The notes under the pieces: generated by a model
Databases searched by the model: none
What the model saw: the letters and a program-made list of their open reading frames with translations, nothing else
What the model was told of the DNA's origin: nothing
Made by a program: the position numbers and the translations under genes
Shown here: in pieces, positions 9,781-18,881 of the stretch
Layout of the letters: every line of letters starts with the position of its first letter
Numbering within the stretch: the stretch's first letter is position 1
Assembly: GCF_028550415.1 (NCBI RefSeq)
Contig: NZ_JAQQKX010000008.1
Span: forward strand, 62,001-126,000
Source of the DNA: Asticcacaulis aquaticus
GTDB lineage: Bacteria > Pseudomonadota > Alphaproteobacteria > Caulobacterales > Caulobacteraceae
Direction: 5' to 3'
Length of the DNA stretch: 64,000 nucleotides

Positions 9781-10710
9781 ATGCTTAAAACGGTTATCAT
9801 CAGCCTGTCGCTGCTGGCGGCGGTTCCGGCCTGTGCGCAAACGGCGGGCACGGCCAACCCGGAAGACTGGGGTTTGACCGAGGTGGCGGTGACCAAAGAC
9901 CTGCCCGGTCCGGCTCTGTGGCGGGTGACGAAGGGCGACAAGATCGTCTGGATCATCGGCACGACGACCATACAGGGCAAGGCCGCGTGGGACAGCGCGC
10001 GCATCGACCGCATCCTGAGCGATGCCGAAACCCTGTACCTGCCTCCGGCGGCGGTCGGCGGGATATCGGTCGTCTATAGCGTCATGAAGGACAAGGACCT
10101 GCCGGGCAAGACGCGGCTGAAGGACGTGGTGTCGGCGGCCGAATATGCGCGCTTCGTCGAGACCGCGCGCCGCCATGGCATCAAGACCGCCGATATCGAA
10201 AAGGACAAGCCCCTGTGGGCCGGGCTGCGCCTGTCGATGGCCGTGAGCAAGAAATACGACTATTCGTCGTCGTCGGTCATCAATCAGCTGACGAAAACGG
10301 CCAAAAAGCACAAGGTCAAGGTGCGGCGCGTGGCGACCTATGAGATCAAGCCTCTGCTGTCGCAGGTCAACGGCATCGATGCGGCGGAAGCCCGGCGCTG
10401 CCTGACGGCCTCGCTCGATACCATAGACTATCAGACGAAAAACGTGCCCATCGCGACCAGCGCCTGGGTCGGTGGCGATGTGGCGCGCCTGAAGCCCATT
10501 CTGAACCAGTATCCCAAAGGCGATTGTCTCGACGCTCTGGGCGACGATCTGACCGCGCGCTCGGTCGCCGATACGGTGGGGACGATCGAAAAGGCCATGA
10601 CCGGAGCGCGGCGCAGCGTGCTGATCCTGCCGATGCACGCCCTGACGGGGGATGACCGGCTGATAGGCGAGTTACGCCGTCGCGGCTTTACCGTGCGCGA
10701 ACCGCGCTAA
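9781..10710 (+). CDS. TraB/GumN family secreted protein
   Basis: A 309-residue protein with a signal peptide (MLKTVIISLSLLAAVPACAQ). It shows the family pattern: an early WRVTKGDKIVWIIGTTT that matches the GxxH-type region, where a Thr stands in place of the common His, and a C-terminal segment ending in LRRRGFTVREPR. Related proteins are proposed to be metal-dependent proteases (Tiki/TraB superfamily), but this one lacks the first histidine, so activity is doubtful. The start is the ATG after GAGGGGGGC. It is transcribed divergently from smc. Confidence 0.75.
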   Translation: MLKTVIISLSLLAAVPACAQTAGTANPEDWGLTEVAVTKDLPGPALWRVTKGDKIVWIIGTTTIQGKAAWDSARIDRILSDAETLYLPPAAVGGISVVYSVMKDKDLPGKTRLKDVVSAAEYARFVETARRHGIKTADIEKDKPLWAGLRLSMAVSKKYDYSSSSVINQLTKTAKKHKVKVRRVATYEIKPLLSQVNGIDAAEARRCLTASLDTIDYQTKNVPIATSAWVGGDVARLKPILNQYPKGDCLDALGDDLTARSVADTVGTIEKAMTGARRSVLILPMHALTGDDRLIGELRRRGFTVREPR

Positions 10711-10712
10711 AT

Positions 10713-10900
10713 CATACCTCCGTGGCTATGCCGGGGAGGGGGCCGCGCTTGAAAGGCGTGGTGGTGGGGCATCTTGCGGAAATTCGACGGTCACTGTCGG
10801 AAGAAAGCCAAAACCCCCACCACCACATCTCACCGACTTCGTCGGCTCGTGCGGTCCCCGGCACCGGCCGCCCGGCTCCCCAACAAGTTGGGGAGGTATG
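10713..10900. repeat. Dispersed palindromic repeat, family A (copy 2, longest)
   Basis: A 188-bp element filling the gap between two convergent genes. Its ends are inverted (CATACCTCC at the left, GGAGGTATG at the right) and the inside holds GGTGGTGGGG facing CCCCCACCACC. The inner block with GACTTCGTCGGCTCGTGCGG is shared with the copies at 2985 and 45266. The symmetry suggests a MITE-like origin; no transposase is present. Confidence 0.7.
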
Positions 10901-10908
10901 AAAAGGCA

Positions 10909-11616
10909 TTATTTCGACGCGGCCTTTATGGCGGCTTCGATGGACGCGTAGTCGCTCGGGACGCGCTTGCCGTTGACGAAGAAGGTCGGGGTCGATTCGA
11001 CATCGTCCTTGGTCATATTGGCTTCCATGCGCGTGGCGACGGCCTTGTAAAGGGCCTCGTTCTTCACGCAGGCGTCCATCTCGCCTTCGCTCAGGCCGCT
11101 CTTTTTCGACAGGTCTTTCAGCACGGGCAGGACGTCGCCGGTTTCATAGACCTTGGATTGCGCCGCCAGGAAGCCGTCGATGACCGTGAAATAGGCCTTC
11201 TTGCCGCCCTTCTGGCCCAGCCAGTTCGCCTTGTTGGCGGCGCAGTGGCCCAGCATATAGACGCCAAATGCCATGGGCGCCGGATTGGTTGCCACTTCGC
11301 GATAGACGTATTTCACCTTGCCGGTCTTGACGTAGTCGCGTTCGAACTTCGCCCAGTTACTGGCGTACCAGGCGGCGCAGTGGGTGCAGGTGACCGAAGC
11401 ATATTCGGTGACCACCACCTTGGCATTGGCCGGACCCTTGCTGGCGTCCTGAAGCAGGGGCACCGGCTTGGCCGGGGCTTTTGTCTGCGCGTCCGCCGTC
11501 AGGGTAAAGGCGGTGGTTGCGACCACGGCCACGGCGAAGACCGCCACCGCCTGCTGCCAGAACGGCGCCTTGACGGCCATGTCGATGAACGTCCGGACAG
11601 GGGAGGTGGCGGTCAT
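10909..11616 (-). CDS. DsbA-family thioredoxin-like protein (CTHC)
   Basis: A 235-residue envelope oxidoreductase candidate. An N-terminal hydrophobic segment (about residues 20-41) acts as signal or anchor, followed by a thioredoxin fold with the redox motif CTHC at residues 77-80 in EYASVTCTHC and the family's TPTFFVNGKRV cis-Pro loop near the C-terminus. It is four bases downstream of a paralogue with CVHC, so the two are probably co-transcribed. The ATG at 11616 is preferred over upstream in-frame starts, which give low-complexity sequence. The likely role is disulfide formation or isomerisation in the periplasm; the substrate is unknown. Confidence 0.85.
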   Translation of the reverse strand: MTATSPVRTFIDMAVKAPFWQQAVAVFAVAVVATTAFTLTADAQTKAPAKPVPLLQDASKGPANAKVVVTEYASVTCTHCAAWYASNWAKFERDYVKTGKVKYVYREVATNPAPMAFGVYMLGHCAANKANWLGQKGGKKAYFTVIDGFLAAQSKVYETGDVLPVLKDLSKKSGLSEGEMDACVKNEALYKAVATRMEANMTKDDVESTPTFFVNGKRVPSDYASIEAAIKAASK

Positions 11617-11620
11617 GGGC

Positions 11621-12262
11621 TTACTTCTTTTCGACGGGCTTGGCGTTGTTGAGGGCGGCAGTGAATTCCTCGACCTTGGTGTAGTCGCCGGTGAACTTTT
11701 CACCATTGATGATCAGGGTCGGGGTGCCGGTGATGTCGTCTTCCTTGACGTACTTTTCGATGTTCTTGTTGATGCGGTCGAGGCCCTTGGCATCGCTGAC
11801 ACAGGTCTGGAACTGTTCGTCGGACATGCCGGCGGAGCTGGCGACGCGTTTCAGCACGCCCTTGCCGTCGCCCGTCGTGAAGATTTCCTTCTGCGAGCGC
11901 ATAATGGCGTCGATGACCGAGAAATACTTGTCCTTGCCGGCGCAGCGCGCGACCAGAATGCCCGCCGCCGAGACGTCCGCCGGGCCGGTGATGAATTCGC
12001 GGTAGATATAGTGGACCTTGCCGGTGTCGATATAGTCCTTCTTCACCGTCGGAAACACCTTCTCGTTGAAGTCGGCGCAGTGGACGCAGGTCACCGAGGC
12101 ATATTCGATCAGGGTGATCGGGGCATCAGCCTTGCCCAGCGTCATGTCTTCGTCGCTGGCGGCGCTGCCGCCCGTGCCGCCGCACCCCGTGAGGGCGAGC
12201 GCGGCGAGGGCCGCCGCGGCAAGCAGGGTGTTCCGGACGAAAGATTTACGGGTCGGGTGCAT
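11621..12262 (-). CDS. DsbA-family lipoprotein (CVHC)
   Basis: A 213-residue thioredoxin-fold protein with a lipoprotein signal (LALTGC, acylated Cys27) and the redox motif CVHC at residues 59-62. The cis-Pro loop GTPTLIINGEKF is present. It lies immediately upstream of a second DsbA-like gene and shares the strings APITLIEYASVTC and YIYRE with it, so the pair is a tandem duplication that has diverged in anchoring: one a lipoprotein, the other with an uncleaved or cleaved signal. Probably a periplasmic thiol oxidase. Confidence 0.87.
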   Translation of the reverse strand: MHPTRKSFVRNTLLAAAALAALALTGCGGTGGSAASDEDMTLGKADAPITLIEYASVTCVHCADFNEKVFPTVKKDYIDTGKVHYIYREFITGPADVSAAGILVARCAGKDKYFSVIDAIMRSQKEIFTTGDGKGVLKRVASSAGMSDEQFQTCVSDAKGLDRINKNIEKYVKEDDITGTPTLIINGEKFTGDYTKVEEFTAALNNAKPVEKK

Positions 12263-12355
12263 GGAAGCGGCCTCGTGACATATCGGGGTGAGAACTCGGA
12301 CGACGAGTTCGTGATGGCTCTTTCCTAAGGCCAGATCAGGGTCTTTGGCAAGATG

Positions 12356-12913
12356 TCACTTTGTGTTCTTGTCCTTGAGTAAAACAGCCCGGCCCAGCTT
12401 GAGCAGTTCGCGTTTGAGCCGGTCGTCGGTGACGTCTTTAAGGCTCTCCTGCAGGCCGAGGTCTTCTATGGCGCTCAGCGGGCGTTTGGGCGGGGGCGGC
12501 GCGGCCTTCGCGGCGCGCTGGATCGGCCCCTGAACGAGGCGCAGGCGCTCGACCGTGCCCGCCCCAAGGAACAGGTTGACGCGGTCGATAATGACGCGGT
12601 TCTGGTGCTGGATGACGGCGGCATAGGCCCCTTCGACACGCAGTTCAAGGGTTCCGGGCGTCTTGCTGCCCGGCTTGCCGCGCACGACCTTGAGAGGCTC
12701 GGTGATCCGCGCCACCGTATCGCCGACGATCTCCGCCCAGCGGTTTTTCAGACGCCCGGCCCCGGTATCGTAGGCCTCAAATCGCTCATTGAGCGTTTTC
12801 AAAAGGGGCGCTATCTGTCGGTTGACGGGCGGCGGCGGTTTCGGCGCCCGGCGCGTACGCGTCGTGCGCAGGATGCGTACCGCTTCGTCGAGGGATGGCA
12901 GGTTGTCTTTCAT
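12356..12913 (-). CDS. DUF721 / DciA-like protein
   Basis: A 185-residue protein with the DUF721 core RWAEIVGDTVARITEPLKV and LELRVEGAYAAVIQHQ, preceded by a basic proline-rich N-terminus. DciA proteins of this family load the replicative helicase in bacteria that lack DnaC; whether this divergent alphaproteobacterial form does so is inference. The ATG at 12913 abuts the ATG of mutY on the other strand with no base between them. The neighbourhood mutY-DUF721-thioredoxin-smc is a familiar alphaproteobacterial order. Confidence 0.82.
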   Translation of the reverse strand: MKDNLPSLDEAVRILRTTRTRRAPKPPPPVNRQIAPLLKTLNERFEAYDTGAGRLKNRWAEIVGDTVARITEPLKVVRGKPGSKTPGTLELRVEGAYAAVIQHQNRVIIDRVNLFLGAGTVERLRLVQGPIQRAAKAAPPPPKRPLSAIEDLGLQESLKDVTDDRLKRELLKLGRAVLLKDKNTK

Positions 12914-14005
12914 ATGCTGACTATAACTGACACGGCGCTTGATGTCTCGCCTTTGCGGGCGTCTATGCTGGATTGGTACGATGCGAATGCGCGGATTCTG
13001 CCGTGGCGGCAGAGTCCGGGTCTTGGCGGTGAGGGCGATCCCTATCGCATCTGGGTGTCCGAGGTCATGTTGCAGCAGACGACCGTGCCGCACGCCTTGC
13101 CCTATTTCGAAAAATTCATGGCCCTGTGGCCGACGGTGCGCGATCTGGCGGCGGCCCCTAATGAGCGCGTCATGGCGGAGTGGGCGGGGCTTGGTTACTA
13201 TTCGCGGGCGCGCAACCTGCTCAAATGCGCACGGGAGGTGGTCAGCGAATATGGCGGCGTGTTTCCGGCGAATGAGACGGCCTTGCTGACCTTGCCGAGT
13301 TTCGGGCCCTATACGGCGGCGGCGGTGATGAGCTTTGCCTTCTCGAAAGCAGCCAATGTCGTAGATGGCAATATCGAGCGTGTGATGAGCCGGTTATATG
13401 CCGTCAAAACCCCGATGCCCGCGGCGAAACCGGTCCTGCGTGATCTGGCCGGACGCTGGGTGCGGGATGATCGCGCGCGCGACTGGCCGCAGGCGCTGAT
13501 GGATTTAGCCAATGCTGTGTGTCGTCCGAAATCGCCGCTATGTATGCTGTGCCCGTTGCGTGAAGCCTGCGCGGGTTTTGCCGAAGGTAATCCGGAGGTC
13601 TATCCGGTAAAGACGGCCAAGGCCCCTAAGCCTGTGCGCTACGGGGTGGCGTTTCTGATTGTCTCGGACGCGGGCTTTATCGTCGAGCGCCGCCCGGACA
13701 AGGGTTTGCTGGGCGGGATGCTGGGTTTGCCGCATCTGGAGTGGCGGGGCGAGGTTTGGGAGGACGATATGATCAGTTTCCCTTCTCCCCGTAAACGGGG
13801 AGAGGGGGTATGGGTGAATATCGGCACGTACGATCACGTGTTTACGCATTTTGCGCTGAAGCAGCAGGTCTGGCGGATTGAATTAAACGCAGTCGAAATG
13901 AGTGACTTTCTGCGGCAGCACAACCAATATCAACTCCTACCTTGGGCCGACAAAAAAGCCTTGCCGACGGTATTCGGCAAGGCTTTGAAGATGGGGTTTA
14001 AGTGA
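12914..14005 (+). CDS. mutY: A/G-specific adenine glycosylase
   Basis: Removes adenine mispaired with guanine or 8-oxoguanine. It has the catalytic and HhH regions WVSEVMLQQTTV and LPSFGPYTAAAV with the nucleophilic Asp in VVDGNIERV, the [4Fe-4S] cluster cysteines in CRPKSPLCMLCPLREAC, and a C-terminal MutT-like 8-oxoG recognition domain. 363 residues from the ATG at 12914; an alternative ATG at 12965 would remove 17 residues and leave MLDWYDANARILPWR. The MutT-like domain contains an odd in-frame segment, FPSPRKRGEGV, encoded by a hairpin repeat (13780-13807). The frame stays open, so the gene is probably functional. Confidence 0.93.
   Translation: MLTITDTALDVSPLRASMLDWYDANARILPWRQSPGLGGEGDPYRIWVSEVMLQQTTVPHALPYFEKFMALWPTVRDLAAAPNERVMAEWAGLGYYSRARNLLKCAREVVSEYGGVFPANETALLTLPSFGPYTAAAVMSFAFSKAANVVDGNIERVMSRLYAVKTPMPAAKPVLRDLAGRWVRDDRARDWPQALMDLANAVCRPKSPLCMLCPLREACAGFAEGNPEVYPVKTAKAPKPVRYGVAFLIVSDAGFIVERRPDKGLLGGMLGLPHLEWRGEVWEDDMISFPSPRKRGEGVWVNIGTYDHVFTHFALKQQVWRIELNAVEMSDFLRQHNQYQLLPWADKKALPTVFGKALKMGFK
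13780..13807. repeat. Hairpin repeat lying in frame inside mutY
   Basis: CCCTTCTCCCCG-taaa-CGGGGAGAGGG, a near-perfect hairpin similar to the ends of the family B elements (CCCCTCTCCC...GGGAGAGGGG). It adds about nine to eleven residues to the loop of the MutT-like domain of MutY without shifting the frame. Confidence 0.7.
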
Positions 14006-14006
14006 A

Positions 14007-14357
14007 ATGCTTATGCTATTGGCATGGCTGGCGGCTGCTCTGCCGGTATCACCGGATATCGTCAAGACAGAGGATTTGATTCTTATCGAGCAACTGTCAC
14101 CGCCGGACTTGCTGGAAGGTCAGACTATGCACATTGATCTGGAAGCCAGCGGCAAACGCTTTGTGGTGATCTGCACAATCAACGCCGAAGGTTATCTGAC
14201 GGATTGTCATAACCTGAACGAAGATTATCCGGACAAGGCTTATGTCAGGAATGTGCTGAAATATCTCCAGACTTGGCGATATGACACGCAGTCGAAATTC
14301 GGGGAAAGCGTTGTAGGTAAAAAGGCACAATTTGGTTTCAGCTACACGCTCGAATAA
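14007..14357 (+). CDS. Small secreted protein, TonB C-terminal-like
   Basis: 116 residues starting one base after the mutY stop, so probably translated from the mutY mRNA. A short hydrophobic N-terminus (MLMLLAWLAAALPVSP) looks like a signal peptide. The rest (INAEGYLTDC, then YVRNVLKYLQTWRYD and QFGFSYTL) resembles the TonB C-terminal fold: a strand, a helix with an aromatic Trp-Arg motif, then a final strand. The resemblance is by eye only and no function is claimed. Two cysteines (in VICTI and LTDC) could form a disulfide. Confidence 0.6.
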   Translation: MLMLLAWLAAALPVSPDIVKTEDLILIEQLSPPDLLEGQTMHIDLEASGKRFVVICTINAEGYLTDCHNLNEDYPDKAYVRNVLKYLQTWRYDTQSKFGESVVGKKAQFGFSYTLE

Positions 14358-14383
14358 AAAGCCCTGCCGGTGAGGGCAGGGCT
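14355..14383 (-). terminator. Terminator for the 14467-15879 gene
   Basis: The stem AGCCCTGCC/GGCAGGGCT is followed on the minus strand by TTTTT. Its edge overlaps the stop codon of the convergent plus-strand gene. Confidence 0.75.
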
Positions 14384-14429
14384 AATCAGTATAATCCGCT
14401 GACAGGTTCAAACCGCAATGGCCGAACCC

Positions 14430-14473
14430 GCATCCGCGGTACGTTTCGGGTTAAGGGGCGAGCCCCTTAACCT
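14430..14473. repeat. Stop-codon-straddling hairpin repeat, family E (copy 1)
   Basis: CCGCGGTACGTT followed by the hairpin GGTTAAGGGGC-ga-GCCCCTTAACC. The hairpin contains the stop codon of the minus-strand gene ending at 14467. A relative at 16044-16080 overlaps the ccrM stop codon in the same way. Confidence 0.6.
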
Positions 14474-15879
14474 TCCTTATTGGAGCCATTACCCGCGATC
14501 GTGCACTTTTCCGGCACGCCGGGATTGGTGGCGGCGATGTGGCACGGGACGGCCGGGTTCAGGGCGGTGCGGGCCTTGTTGAGGACCGCGATATAGCCGC
14601 GCTTGTTGACGCAGGCGATTTCCATCACCACCTGACCGTTGTTTTCGAAGGCGTAGCGGGCCTCGCCGATAACGCAGTCGGCCTTGATCGACTTATGGCC
14701 GACGGTCAGCTTTTGCAGGTTAGCCTTGAGCTGGTCCTTGGTGACGTAGGTGCAATCGGTCTTTTGCGTGGCGGCGGCGAAGCAGTCGAAGGTGTCGAGC
14801 TTGCCGGTCGTTCCGGCGTCGGGGATCAGGGCGATCAGGCCGTTGGGGGCTTCGGCGCACTTGAATTCGGCTAGATCACGCTTGGAGTCGTTGTCGTGAC
14901 CGATGCGGCGGAAGTCCTCGATGGTGCAGGTGACTCCACCGGCGGTCAGGGCGGCGGCATAGGCGTCCTTGTACTTGGCCTTGGCTTCTTCAGCCTTGGC
15001 CTTGCCGGCGGCAGCCAGGGCGGCATTGTCGGTGAACTTGCAGCCGCCGATCGCCGCGGCCTTGTCGCAGCCGACGGCGCCCTTGAATTCACCAGCGGTG
15101 TCGGTAACGAGCACGAAGCCCGCCTTGTCCTTACAGCCGACTTCGTAATATTCGGAATCCTTGGTCGCGCCGCCGAAACGGGCATTGGTCAGCACGCAGT
15201 CGGGTGCGTTTTTCTTGAGCAGGGCCGCCAGGGTCTGGGGGGCGACTTCCGGGGTGGTCAGTTCGCACTTCAGAGCGGTTTCGGCGGTTTTCAGACAGTT
15301 GTAGAAGGCGACGGTCTTATCCGTGGCCTTATGGGTCGGGACAACGAAGATGCCACCGGCGGTATTTTTACAGCCGATCTCATAAAGCTCGGTATTGGCC
15401 TTCTGGTCGGCGCGGATGAAGCGGGCACCGGAAAGCGCGCAGCTGGGGATCTTGGACTTCGCCGTGTCGCCCAGCCAGTAGTGAGCCGCGCGATTGCCTT
15501 TCAGCTTGCAGGTCGGGCTGCCGGGGGCGGTCTTGGCAACTGCCGCGGCTTCGAGGCAGCCTTGCGGATTGCCGAACGGCGCGTTCTTGGCCTTGTACAG
15601 GATATAGCCGCGCTGGTCCTTGCAGACGACTTCGAAGATTTCGATGGCGGCCTTCTTGCCATCGACGGTGGCGTCGGCGACCGTCGGCTTCGAGGCTTCG
15701 GTGACTTCGCAGGGCAGGCCGTATTGTTCGACCAGCTTGCTGACGGCCTTGACGTTTTCGGCGGCGGCTTCGGCGGCCAGCATGGCCTTGCGGTCCTGCG
15801 CCTGAGCGGGCGAAAGGATCGCCGTTCCGGCAAAGAGCGTAAGGACCAGCGCCGCTAGGCGCAGGATGGGCATTTTCAT
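14467..15879 (-). CDS. Secreted five-repeat cysteine protein (paralogue 1)
   Basis: A 470-residue protein with a clear Sec signal (MKMPILRLAALVLTLFAGTAILSPAQAQ). The mature part is five imperfect repeats of about 70-90 residues. Each holds four cysteines in the order C-(22-28)-C-(20-26)-C-(8-15)-C with a YEIGC-like core (FEVVCKDQRGYI, YEIGCKNTAGGI, YEVGCKDKAGFV, AEFKCAEAPNGL, MEIACVNKRGYI), giving 20 cysteines. A paralogue of identical layout lies at 22890-24275. I recognise no named domain. Even cysteine counts suggest disulfide-bonded periplasmic or surface modules. It is followed by repeat E and a terminator, with its own promoter region upstream (15880-15990). Confidence 0.85.
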   Translation of the reverse strand: MKMPILRLAALVLTLFAGTAILSPAQAQDRKAMLAAEAAAENVKAVSKLVEQYGLPCEVTEASKPTVADATVDGKKAAIEIFEVVCKDQRGYILYKAKNAPFGNPQGCLEAAAVAKTAPGSPTCKLKGNRAAHYWLGDTAKSKIPSCALSGARFIRADQKANTELYEIGCKNTAGGIFVVPTHKATDKTVAFYNCLKTAETALKCELTTPEVAPQTLAALLKKNAPDCVLTNARFGGATKDSEYYEVGCKDKAGFVLVTDTAGEFKGAVGCDKAAAIGGCKFTDNAALAAAGKAKAEEAKAKYKDAYAAALTAGGVTCTIEDFRRIGHDNDSKRDLAEFKCAEAPNGLIALIPDAGTTGKLDTFDCFAAATQKTDCTYVTKDQLKANLQKLTVGHKSIKADCVIGEARYAFENNGQVVMEIACVNKRGYIAVLNKARTALNPAVPCHIAATNPGVPEKCTIAGNGSNKEG

Positions 15880-15988
15880 GGACGTTCCCCAGATTTATAG
15901 GTGATATTTTGGGGACAGTTTAAACACGCGGTTAGGCCTGAAATCAAGCGCCATCGTTTGGGGGTACGACTTTCGTCGCATGGAACAA

Positions 15989-16010
15989 GGCCCGCTGTTT
16001 CCACCGGGCC
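15989..16010 (-). terminator. Possible ccrM terminator
   Basis: The stem GGCCCG/CGGGCC with a 10-nt loop is followed on the minus strand by TTGTT. Only a weak T tract, so low confidence. Confidence 0.4.
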
Positions 16011-16043
16011 TCATTCGGTTATCATTTTGGACGATGCCGCCTG

Positions 16044-17235
<1,192 letters not shown>

Positions 17236-17251
17236 TTAAGCCTTCAGGTTA

Positions 17252-17350
17252 GAATCCTTTGCGGTAAACAATTCCTTAAGTTTCGAATCGCAAGGAATCC
17301 TTCGCGCGCGTTTTTTTACGGTGAGTCTTTTGGGACTCAGATTTGGATTC
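17252..17350 (-). promoter_or_regulatory. Cluster of six GANTC methylation sites upstream of ccrM
   Basis: Sites: GAATC at 17252-17256, 17285-17289 and 17295-17299, GAGTC at 17323-17327, GACTC at 17334-17338, GATTC at 17346-17350. All lie in the gap between rnhB and ccrM. In Caulobacter, methylation of GANTC sites in the ccrM leader reduces its transcription; the same logic likely applies here. Confidence 0.8.
17265..17279 (-). promoter_or_regulatory. CtrA-like half-matched box upstream of ccrM
   Basis: On the minus strand TTAA-N7-TTTA, one mismatch from the CtrA consensus TTAA-N7-TTAA. CtrA activates ccrM in Caulobacter. It lies about 75 bases before the start codon. Confidence 0.4.
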
Positions 17351-17358
17351 GTTTTGTT

Positions 17359-17973
17359 CTATTGCGCCGCGATTTCCGGGCCATTGAGTACGGCCTTGAC
17401 GGTGGCCCAGCTCAGGCGGTGGATCGGCGAGGGGCCGTGGACGCGCAGCGCCTCGATATGGCTTTTGGCCTGATAGCCCTTGTGGCCCTTGAAGCCATAC
17501 TCCGGATAGAGGCCGTCCATCCCGATCATGATGCGATCGCGCGCCGTCTTGGCAAGGATCGAAGCCGCAGCAATCGACAGGCACTTGTCGTCGCCCTTGA
17601 CGACGGCGGTGGCGGGTATGGACAGCGGCGGGCAGCGGTTGCCGTCGATCAGGGCGTGGACCGGCAAATCGCCCAGCGCCTCGACGGCCTGTGCCATGCC
17701 CATCAGGGTCGCCTTGAGGATATTGAGGGCGTCGATCTCGGCGGCGGAAATCTCGATCACCGACCAGGCGATAGCGGCGGCCTTGATCTCGGGCTCGATC
17801 TCGAAGCGCAGCTTTTCGGTCAGTTTCTTTGAGTCGGCGATGCCTGCCGGGATGTGTGCCGGGTCGAGGATGACGGCGGCCACGCACAGAGGGCCGGCGC
17901 AGGGGCCGCGCCCGGCTTCGTCCACCCCGCAGACGAGGCCGTCTATGTTCGATTCGTAGCTGAAATCCGGCAT
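17359..17973 (-). CDS. rnhB: Ribonuclease HII
   Basis: Cleaves RNA in RNA-DNA hybrids and removes single ribonucleotides from DNA. 204 residues from the ATG at 17973. The catalytic acidic pair is in the N-terminal motif GVDEAGRGPCAGP (Asp18, Glu19), a further Asp is in HALIDGN, and the conserved KGDDKCLSIAAASILAK and GYGTKGH-equivalent YGFKGHKGY are present. It lies 31 bases downstream of a DUF805 gene and directly upstream of ccrM on the same strand, an adjacency also known in Caulobacter relatives. Confidence 0.95.
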   Translation of the reverse strand: MPDFSYESNIDGLVCGVDEAGRGPCAGPLCVAAVILDPAHIPAGIADSKKLTEKLRFEIEPEIKAAAIAWSVIEISAAEIDALNILKATLMGMAQAVEALGDLPVHALIDGNRCPPLSIPATAVVKGDDKCLSIAAASILAKTARDRIMIGMDGLYPEYGFKGHKGYQAKSHIEALRVHGPSPIHRLSWATVKAVLNGPEIAAQ

Positions 17974-18004
17974 GTCTTTGGCATACACGGATTCCGATGT
18001 CGCC

Positions 18005-18781
18005 TCAACGTTTGCCGAAGGGTTTCGACGGGCGCACGCCGGGGTCGTAGGCCGGGGTCTGCCAGGGCGCGGGGGCGGGCTTGGCGGGCTCCGGGGCAGG
18101 GTCGCGGCCATAGGTGTTGATCATCGGGCCAGACGAGCCGGGACCGAAGTCGAAGATCGGCTTGTGCGGCGGGCGCGCGGCGTCGGCTTCGGCCTTGGCT
18201 TTGGCAATGGCGTCGTCGATGCGGGCCGTATTGGCGGCGTTGCGTTCGTCGTTGAAGACGCTGATGTCGGGGCCGGAATTCTTGGGGTCGCTGCCGAAGC
18301 GGTTGGCGCCCCGTGTGCCGGGCCACAGCATGAAGACCAGCATGACCAGTTGCCCGACCCAGCCGACCATCGTCAGGATCGAGCCTTGCAGGGCGTGCGC
18401 GAAAACCGTGGGGTCCGGTGCGCCGGTGCGGCTGGATTGCATATAGGCGATGGCCGCGGCCCAGGTGCTGAAGCTGCCGAGAATGCCCGGCAGGTACAGC
18501 AGAATCCACCAGCCGCTGCGGCCAGTGTCGTGCAGGCGGCGGACGGTCACCGCGTAGTTGGGGATGATGCAACCCACCATGAACAGCACCATGCCGCCAA
18601 AGGCGATCAGCGAGCCGAGCACGACGGTGGCGGGCTTGCCGGAGGTCACCGACATGAAAAGGATCAGGCCGAACAGCAGATAGACCAGCATCTGGGTGAT
18701 GCCGAACAGCCAGAATTCGGCGCGGCGCGCACGGCCGTTGAAGTCCGCATAACGGGCAAAAGGACGCAACATCAGGTTCAT
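18005..18781 (-). CDS. DUF805 inner-membrane protein (long form)
   Basis: 258 residues. The N-terminal half has the DUF805 pattern: YADFNGRARRAEFWLF, then several hydrophobic helices, and the family motif VRRLHDTGRSGWWIL, closing with FGSDPKN after a tryptophan-rich span. The C-terminal ~100 residues are hydrophilic and Pro/Ala-rich and not part of the domain, probably a cytoplasmic tail. Function unknown. A second DUF805 gene is 100 bases upstream, so the pair is a tandem duplication. Confidence 0.85.
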   Translation of the reverse strand: MNLMLRPFARYADFNGRARRAEFWLFGITQMLVYLLFGLILFMSVTSGKPATVVLGSLIAFGGMVLFMVGCIIPNYAVTVRRLHDTGRSGWWILLYLPGILGSFSTWAAAIAYMQSSRTGAPDPTVFAHALQGSILTMVGWVGQLVMLVFMLWPGTRGANRFGSDPKNSGPDISVFNDERNAANTARIDDAIAKAKAEADAARPPHKPIFDFGPGSSGPMINTYGRDPAPEPAKPAPAPWQTPAYDPGVRPSKPFGKR

Positions 18782-18881
18782 GGGAACGGCCTGTGGCTGG
18801 GAGGTCTTTCCTTACCCCTAGGCGAAATCCTTGAATTTGACGCTAAGACACGTGGTTAACGGCGTTATGCGAAGGGATATA

